A stretch of DNA of 11,843 bases from an uncultured Terrimonas sp. (lineage in GTDB: Bacteria; Bacteroidota; Bacteroidia; Chitinophagales; Chitinophagaceae): NCBI GenBank assembly GCA_946886925.1, contig CAMPJQ010000035.1:1-11843 (forward strand). The letters run 5' to 3'. Position 1 is the first letter of the stretch, and every line of letters starts with the position of its first letter. The notes beneath the pieces are model-generated. The model saw only the letters and a list, made by a program, of their open reading frames with translations, was not told where the DNA came from and searched no databases. The translations under genes were made by a program, and so were the position numbers. Shown here piece after piece: positions 7,001-11,843 of this stretch.

Positions 7001-8299
7001 ATGAAATATTATAGTCTGAATCAACAGTCACCTAAAGTAAGCTTTAAGGAAGCCACTATAAAAGGACAGGCGCCCGATAAGGGGTTGTATTTTCCCGAAA
7101 TGCTTCCCCGGCTCCAAAAAAACTGGATTGATGCTATCGGGAATAAGAGCAATGAAACCATTGCTTTTGATGTGATAAAACCTTATGTTGGAAACGATAT
7201 ACCTGAAGATCAGTTGCGGCAAATTGTTGAAGAAACCATTAATTTCCCAACCCCTCTGGTGAAAATAAACGACAATATTTTCTCCCTTGAACTTTTCCAT
7301 GGGCCAACCCTCGCTTTTAAAGATATTGGCGCCAGGTTTATGAGCAGGTGCCTGGGCTATTTTGCAAAAGAAAGAAGCGAAAAAATAACCGTGCTGGTAG
7401 CCACTTCCGGCGATACCGGCGGCGCCGTAGCCAATGGATTTTATGAAGTAGATGGAGTAGATGTAGTTATTCTTTATCCTTCAGGAAAAGTGAGCTCAGT
7501 GCAGGAAAAGCAATTGACCACGCTTGGAAAAAACATTCATGCGCTTGAAGTAAACGGTTCATTCGACGATTGCCAGCGAATGGTAAAACAGGCTTTTGCA
7601 GATGAAACGCTCACTCAAAAAAGATTACTCACTTCAGCCAATTCCATTAATGTGGCCCGCTGGTTGCCTCAGCAATTTTATTATTTCTTTGCTTATAAAC
7701 AATGGAGCCAAAAAGAAAGTCCACCTGTATTTAGCGTGCCCAGCGGGAATTTTGGCAATATTTGTGCAGGCATGCTCGCCCATATTTCCGGACTTCCGGC
7801 AGCGCATTTTATTGCCGCATGCAATACAAATGACGTTGTGCCCCGCTACCTGCACAGTGGCGAATACGAGGTTAAACCTGCAATACCCACCATTTCCAAT
7901 GCCATGGACGTGGGTGATCCCAGTAATTTTGTGCGTGTGCTTCAACTGTTTGATCATCATTTTATCAGCCTCAAAGAAAAGCTTTCCGGGTATACGATCA
8001 CTGATACAGAAACAAAAGACACCATAAAAAGGGTAAAACAGGAAACCGGTTATTTGCCCGATCCGCATGGAGCGGTAGCCTACCTTGGACTGGAACGTTA
8101 CCTTGAACGGCATCTTCAGCAAAAAGGTATTTTTCTTGAAACCGCTCATCCTGTAAAATTCTATGACGTGGTGGAGCCTGTAACCGGAGAAAAGATAGCT
8201 ATCCCGCCTTCAATAGAAAGTATACTGCAACGCCCTAAACAGAGTATAGTTATAGAGGCGGAGTATACATCACTCAAGAAAAGTTTATTGCAACATTAA
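7001..8299 (+). CDS. thrC: Threonine synthase
   Basis: PLP enzyme converting O-phosphohomoserine + water to threonine + phosphate, the last pathway step. The 432 residues match the bacterial ThrC type (E. coli 428). It begins MKYYSLN, with the family signature KGLYFPE at 27-33. The PLP-binding lysine is K107 in GPTLAFKDIGARF (101-113). ATSGDTGGA (134-142) and the glycine-rich phosphate-binding SVPSGNFGN (245-253) fit the cofactor site, and TSANSINVARWLPQ (211-224) is a conserved family stretch. It is the third gene of thrABC. No clear terminator follows; the 78-bp gap to the next ORF holds only a partial -7-like box (GATATTTG, 8350-8357), so read-through into the downstream gene is possible. 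Confidence 0.97.
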   Translation: MKYYSLNQQSPKVSFKEATIKGQAPDKGLYFPEMLPRLQKNWIDAIGNKSNETIAFDVIKPYVGNDIPEDQLRQIVEETINFPTPLVKINDNIFSLELFHGPTLAFKDIGARFMSRCLGYFAKERSEKITVLVATSGDTGGAVANGFYEVDGVDVVILYPSGKVSSVQEKQLTTLGKNIHALEVNGSFDDCQRMVKQAFADETLTQKRLLTSANSINVARWLPQQFYYFFAYKQWSQKESPPVFSVPSGNFGNICAGMLAHISGLPAAHFIAACNTNDVVPRYLHSGEYEVKPAIPTISNAMDVGDPSNFVRVLQLFDHHFISLKEKLSGYTITDTETKDTIKRVKQETGYLPDPHGAVAYLGLERYLERHLQQKGIFLETAHPVKFYDVVEPVTGEKIAIPPSIESILQRPKQSIVIEAEYTSLKKSLLQH

Positions 8300-8377
8300 C
8301 CTCTTGTAAAAACCATGTGAAACCCTGCTTTTATTATAGGTATTCTTTCGATATTTGTGATACAGAGTTGTTGAATT

Positions 8378-8944
8378 ATGCATGATATTGAACCGTTTTA
8401 CAACTGGCGGCATTTATATGCTTCGGAAGAAGACCCGAGGTCTCCTTTTTTGGGAAGGGAATACAGTGAATTTGTATTTTCGCAAACCGTATACAATTAT
8501 TATATCCATCCGCAATGGGACGAATTTGGATCGCGCACTTTATACATGAAGCTTCTTTATGCGGACTACGAAAATGGATTCGCCATTATTGAACTGATAG
8601 GTGAATGGAACGATGCCATAGAAAACGATATACAAACTTTACGAAGAGAAGTTACAGATGTACTTTTTTATGAGGGCATCACAAAATTTATATTAATAGG
8701 GGAAAATGTATTGAATTTTCACAGCAGCGATGACAGTTATTACGAGGATTGGTTCCAGGAAACCAATGAGGAAGATGGATGGATCGTTATATTAAACCTT
8801 CCCGAACAGTCTCAGTACGATTTTAAAAAAGCGAAATTGAACAGATATGTTGAGTTACTGGAAGCGCCTGAGTGGCGTACATTGCAGCCCCAGCACCTCT
8901 TTCAGGTCATTCATGATCGTTTGTCGAAACGCATAGATGGATAA
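8378..8944 (+). CDS. Conserved-looking hypothetical protein, acidic, 188 aa
   Basis: I do not recognise the family. The frame is clean from ATG 8378 to TAA 8942-8944, with the same base composition as its neighbours and a continuous, plausible protein sequence, so I treat it as a real gene. It is acidic (many Asp/Glu, notably around residues 115-135), rich in Tyr, Trp and Phe, and has no signal peptide or membrane segment, so it is probably cytoplasmic. The middle part (about 60-112) alternates beta-like strands (FAIIELIGEW, TKFILIGENVLNF) with a helix, loosely like a STAS or small alpha/beta fold; this is only an impression. It sits 78 bp after thrC and 76 bp before sdhC, so it could belong to either transcript. 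Confidence 0.75.
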   Translation: MHDIEPFYNWRHLYASEEDPRSPFLGREYSEFVFSQTVYNYYIHPQWDEFGSRTLYMKLLYADYENGFAIIELIGEWNDAIENDIQTLRREVTDVLFYEGITKFILIGENVLNFHSSDDSYYEDWFQETNEEDGWIVILNLPEQSQYDFKKAKLNRYVELLEAPEWRTLQPQHLFQVIHDRLSKRIDG

Positions 8945-8982
8945 AAAATATCATAACCTGATTTTTATGAGCATTTGTGTGC

Positions 8983-8990
8983 TATTTTTG
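8983..8990 (+). promoter_or_regulatory. Promoter -7 box of the sdh operon
   Basis: TATTTTTG matches the Bacteroidota -7 consensus TAnnTTTG exactly and lies 30 bases before the sdhC ATG, giving a start near 8997 and a 5' UTR of about 24 nt. No good TTTG/TTG -33 box is present at 19-21 bp (nearest is CTG at 8958-8960). It supports sdhC as the first gene of its own unit. Confidence 0.5.
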
Positions 8991-9020
8991 CACTACTTTT
9001 TCTAACCACTTCTTCTTACT

Positions 9021-9722
9021 ATGACCTGGAAACAACTCTTCACTTCTTCCGTTGGAAAAAAATTTGTAATGGCGCTTACGGGTGTTTCCCTAATCGCATT
9101 TCTTGTAGTGCATGTTGGGATTAATGCGTGCATATGGGCAAGCGATGATGGCGCCATGTTCAATAAGGCGGCTCATTTTATGGGCGCAACAGTAGTAATC
9201 CGCATTCTGGAAGTAGGATTATTTATCGGCATTATTTTACACATTGTACAGGGATTGATCCTGGAAGTGCAGAACAGAAGCAGGCGAAGCATAGGCTACC
9301 AGGTTCCTTTGGGCAACCGCGGAAGCAAATGGTACAGCCGCAGTATGGGATTATTGGGTACTTTGATCCTGCTTTTCCTGGTCATGCACATTTATCATTT
9401 CTGGACGCCCAGCAGGCTTGGTGGAATTGGCAATATTCACGAGTTGGGCATTACCTCCTATGATGGTAAAGAATATCATAACCTGTATGGCGAAATGCTG
9501 ATCGTATTTCAATCGCTGGCAGTAGTTATTTTATATGTGCTGGCCTGCATTTCCTTAGCTTACCATTTAATGCATGGATTTAACAGCGCATTCAGAACGC
9601 TTGGACTGCACAATCAACGCTACGTGCGTATTGTTCATGCAACAGGCATGGCATTTTCAATAATAGTACCATTGGCTTTTGCCATGATGCCTGTTTCAAT
9701 ATATCTTGGATGGGTGAAATAG
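9021..9722 (+). CDS. sdhC: Succinate dehydrogenase/fumarate reductase cytochrome b subunit
   Basis: Membrane anchor of complex II, binding heme b and passing electrons between the iron-sulfur subunit and the quinone pool. The 233 residues contain five hydrophobic helices (about 14-39, 55-82, 108-129, 159-187, 203-228). This is the single-subunit di-heme anchor of the Bacillus SdhC / Wolinella FrdC class, not the SdhC+SdhD pair of E. coli. Histidines suited as heme ligands lie in the first four helices: H31, H74, H123 or H126, and H182 or H185. The N-terminus MTWKQLFTSSVGKKFVMALTG is typical of the family and supports ATG 9021. A 119-bp spacer separates it from sdhA. Whether the enzyme runs as dehydrogenase or fumarate reductase cannot be read here; the di-heme type is usually linked to menaquinone. 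Confidence 0.93.
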   Translation: MTWKQLFTSSVGKKFVMALTGVSLIAFLVVHVGINACIWASDDGAMFNKAAHFMGATVVIRILEVGLFIGIILHIVQGLILEVQNRSRRSIGYQVPLGNRGSKWYSRSMGLLGTLILLFLVMHIYHFWTPSRLGGIGNIHELGITSYDGKEYHNLYGEMLIVFQSLAVVILYVLACISLAYHLMHGFNSAFRTLGLHNQRYVRIVHATGMAFSIIVPLAFAMMPVSIYLGWVK

Positions 9723-9790
9723 AGGTAAGGGGTAAGTATTGGAGAGAAGTGAAAAATGAAAGGGAAATTTTGAATACCTCACTTTCATTT
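9723..9790 (+). repeat. Purine-rich low-complexity spacer between sdhC and sdhA
   Basis: Directly after the sdhC stop, bases 9723-9765 are almost all purine plus T, with near-repeats (GGTAAGG GGTAAGT, GAGAAGTG AAAAATG). AATGAAAG (9756-9763) can pair with CTTTCATT (9782-9789) across an 18-base loop. It resembles decayed tandem repeat, and no regulatory role is evident. The remaining part up to 9841 is AT-rich with no clear promoter. Confidence 0.35.
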
Positions 9791-9841
9791 CCATAAATAA
9801 CCTGGAATCAATCTGGTAAAATCATCAACGTATTTACAATT

Positions 9842-11818
9842 ATGCTGGATTCAAAAATACCTGCAGGACCATTAGAGAATAAATGGAGCGACTACAAAGG
9901 CCATGTAAAGCTGGTAAACCCTGCCAATAAACGTAAGCTGGAGATCATTGTTGTAGGAACAGGCTTGGCGGGCGCTTCTGCAGCCGCTTCACTGGGCGAG
10001 TTGGGATATCGCGTAAAGGCTTTTTGTTTCCAGGATTCACCCCGCAGAGCCCATTCTATTGCGGCACAGGGTGGCATAAACGCTGCCAAGAATTATCAGA
10101 ATGATGGCGATTCTGTTTTCCGTCTTTTTTATGATACAATAAAAGGCGGAGATTACCGCTCCCGTGAATCCAATACGCACCGGCTGGCGGAAGTAAGCGT
10201 TAACATTATAGATCAGTGTGTGGCCCAGGGAGTTCCTTTTGCAAGAGAATACAGCGGATTACTCAATAACCGCTCATTTGGCGGGGTACAGGTAAAACGA
10301 ACTTTTTATGCTGCCGGCCAAACCGGCCAACAATTACTGATAGGCGCTTACCAGGCGCTGGAACGGCAGGTAGCTTTGGGAAATGTAACCATGCATACAC
10401 GCCATGAAATGCTGGATGTGGTAGTCATTGACGGCAAAGCCCGGGGCATCATCTGCCGTAACCTTGTTACCGGCGAACTGGAAAGACATTTCGGCCATTC
10501 GGTATTGTTATGCACCGGCGGTTATGGCAATGTATTTTACCTGTCTACCAACGCTATGGGCTGTAATGTTACTGCAGCCTGGAAGGCACATAAAAAAGGC
10601 GCTTTTTTTGCCAATCCCTGCTTTACACAAATTCATCCTACCTGCATACCCGTTACCGGCGACCACCAAAGCAAATTAACATTGATGTCGGAATCGCTGC
10701 GTAACGATGGCCGTATATGGGTTCCCAAAAAACAAAATGATACCCGTAAAGCCAATGATATTCCCGAAGAAGAAAGGGATTATTATCTGGAAAGAAGATA
10801 CCCGGCCTATGGAAACCTTGTACCCCGCGATGTAGCTTCACGCGCTGCCAAAGAAAGATGTGATGCCGGTTACGGCGTAGGTACTACAAAACAGGCTGTT
10901 TATCTCGATTTCCGGTATAACCTTATCAACAAATATGGAAGAGCCGAAGCCAGCAAGCAGGGCATAGAAAATCCCGACATGGAGACGCTCATAAGATTGG
11001 GCAAAGAAGTAGTAAAAGAAGAGTATGGTAATCTTTTCGACATGTATGAAAAGATCACGGGTGAAAATCCATATGAAGTACCCATGCGCATTTACCCCGC
11101 AGTACATTATACGATGGGCGGACTGTGGGTAGACTACGAACTGATGACATCGGTAAAAGGCTTATACGCTTTAGGCGAATGTAATTACAGCGATCATGGC
11201 GCCAACCGCCTCGGAGCTTCAGCATTGATGCAGGGGCTGGCAGATGGTTATTTTGTTATTCCGTATACAATTGGCAATTACATGGCCGATGAAATTTCTG
11301 TAAAGCCCATTCCCACTACGCATGAAGCCTTTGAAGCAGCAGAAAACTCAGTAAGGGAACGCATCAGCAGCCTGATGAATATCAAGGGCAAACAGTCGGT
11401 AGAAAGTTTTCATAAGCGCCTGGGGAAGATCATGTGGAATAAATGCGGTATGTCGCGCAATGCAAAGAATTTGAATGAAGCAATAGAAGAAATAAGGTCA
11501 CTTAAAAAAGAATTCTGGAGCGATGTAAGAATCCCCGGCGATATCAATGAAATGAATCCTGAATTAGATAAAGCCAACCGCGTGGCAGATTTTATTGAGC
11601 TGGGCGAACTGATATGCATAGACGCTCTTGAAAGGGCCGAAAGCTGTGGCGGCCATTTTAGGGAAGAAAGCCAAACGGAAGAAGGAGAAGCCCTGCGGCA
11701 TGATGATCAGTTCCTGTATGTAGCAGCCTGGGAATACAACGGAGATCACAACTGGAAACTGAATAAAGAAGAACTTGAATTTGAGTTGGCCAAGCCAACG
11801 CAACGGAACTATAAATAA
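9842..11818 (+). CDS. sdhA: Succinate dehydrogenase/fumarate reductase flavoprotein subunit
   Basis: Catalytic subunit of complex II, interconverting succinate and fumarate with FAD on the cytoplasmic side of the membrane. The 658 residues are intact. The dinucleotide-binding motif [12 protein letters not shown] lies at 38-49. The covalent FAD histidine is H71 in [11 protein letters not shown], and CTGGYGN (224-230) belongs to the FAD fold. Expected active-site residues are present: H265 in FTQIHPT, E284 and R287 in [11 protein letters not shown], the proton-shuttle arginine R329 in [11 protein letters not shown]422 in [10 protein letters not shown] and R456 in NRLGASAL. Length and motifs fit the Bacteroidota/epsilonproteobacterial type that works with a five-helix SdhC, matching the upstream gene. 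sdhB (iron-sulfur subunit) should follow outside the window. Confidence 0.96.
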   Translation: MLDSKIPAGPLENKWSDYKGHVKLVNPANKRKLEIIVVGTGLAGASAAASLGELGYRVKAFCFQDSPRRAHSIAAQGGINAAKNYQNDGDSVFRLFYDTIKGGDYRSRESNTHRLAEVSVNIIDQCVAQGVPFAREYSGLLNNRSFGGVQVKRTFYAAGQTGQQLLIGAYQALERQVALGNVTMHTRHEMLDVVVIDGKARGIICRNLVTGELERHFGHSVLLCTGGYGNVFYLSTNAMGCNVTAAWKAHKKGAFFANPCFTQIHPTCIPVTGDHQSKLTLMSESLRNDGRIWVPKKQNDTRKANDIPEEERDYYLERRYPAYGNLVPRDVASRAAKERCDAGYGVGTTKQAVYLDFRYNLINKYGRAEASKQGIENPDMETLIRLGKEVVKEEYGNLFDMYEKITGENPYEVPMRIYPAVHYTMGGLWVDYELMTSVKGLYALGECNYSDHGANRLGASALMQGLADGYFVIPYTIGNYMADEISVKPIPTTHEAFEAAENSVRERISSLMNIKGKQSVESFHKRLGKIMWNKCGMSRNAKNLNEAIEEIRSLKKEFWSDVRIPGDINEMNPELDKANRVADFIELGELICIDALERAESCGGHFREESQTEEGEALRHDDQFLYVAAWEYNGDHNWKLNKEELEFELAKPTQRNYK

Positions 11819-11843
11819 TGTGAGAATGTGGTAAGTGTGGGAA
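11819..11843 (+). repeat. Start of a TGTG-type low-complexity spacer after sdhA
   Basis: The last 25 bases read as three similar units, TGTGAGAA, TGTGGTAAG and TGTGGGAA, right after the sdhA stop codon. This looks like a degenerate 8-9 bp repeat cut by the window edge. Confidence 0.35.

Noticed and set aside
7634..8149. 171-codon minus-strand ORF inside thrC
   Set aside because: It is antisense to conserved threonine synthase sequence and has the skewed composition of a shadow frame.
8300..8377. Terminator or strong promoter between thrC and the hypothetical gene
   Set aside because: I found no stable hairpin and only a -7-like box with a mismatch and no -33 box.

Overview
The window looks like chromosome of a Bacteroidota bacterium, most likely a member of the Chitinophagaceae or a relative. 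The evidence is the protein types (a PEP carboxylase with an FDGRGGPPARGGG loop, a five-helix SdhC, the thrA-thrB-thrC order), TAnnTTTG-like promoter elements, the lack of strong Shine-Dalgarno sequences, and AT-rich low-complexity spacers. The family assignment is an inference from reading alone.

Layout. Bases 2-145 are the last 47 codons of an outer-membrane beta-barrel protein whose start lies outside the window. It converges on ppc (328-2907, minus), with a hairpin and a short heptad repeat between them. A 575-bp divergent region separates ppc from the threonine operon. Next come thrA (3483-5927, fused aspartokinase/homoserine dehydrogenase), thrB (5992-6942) and thrC (7001-8299). An unrecognised acidic 188-residue protein (8378-8944) follows, then sdhC (9021-9722) and sdhA (9842-11818). 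sdhB is expected just beyond the right edge.

The most interesting element is in front of thrA. An unannotated 30-codon ORF (3293-3385) contains the run Thr-Ile-Ile-Ile-Thr-Ser-Thr-Thr-Thr and has 8 Thr and 4 Ile codons in all. It ends 97 bases before thrA. This is the hallmark of a threonine/isoleucine attenuation leader like E. coli thrL, but in a different phylum. Around it are an 11-bp stem that would pair the leader start codon with the Thr/Ile codons, a hairpin on the leader stop codon, and a complement of the Ile codon run just upstream of the thrA start. I see no U-tract terminator, so the control may act on translation or use an atypical terminator.

Together the genes form a coherent metabolic block. 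PEP carboxylase makes oxaloacetate, which becomes aspartate; ThrA, ThrB and ThrC turn aspartate into threonine, the precursor of isoleucine. Succinate dehydrogenase/fumarate reductase works on the same C4-dicarboxylate pool. All main genes are intact, and I see no mobile element, CRISPR array, tRNA or rRNA.
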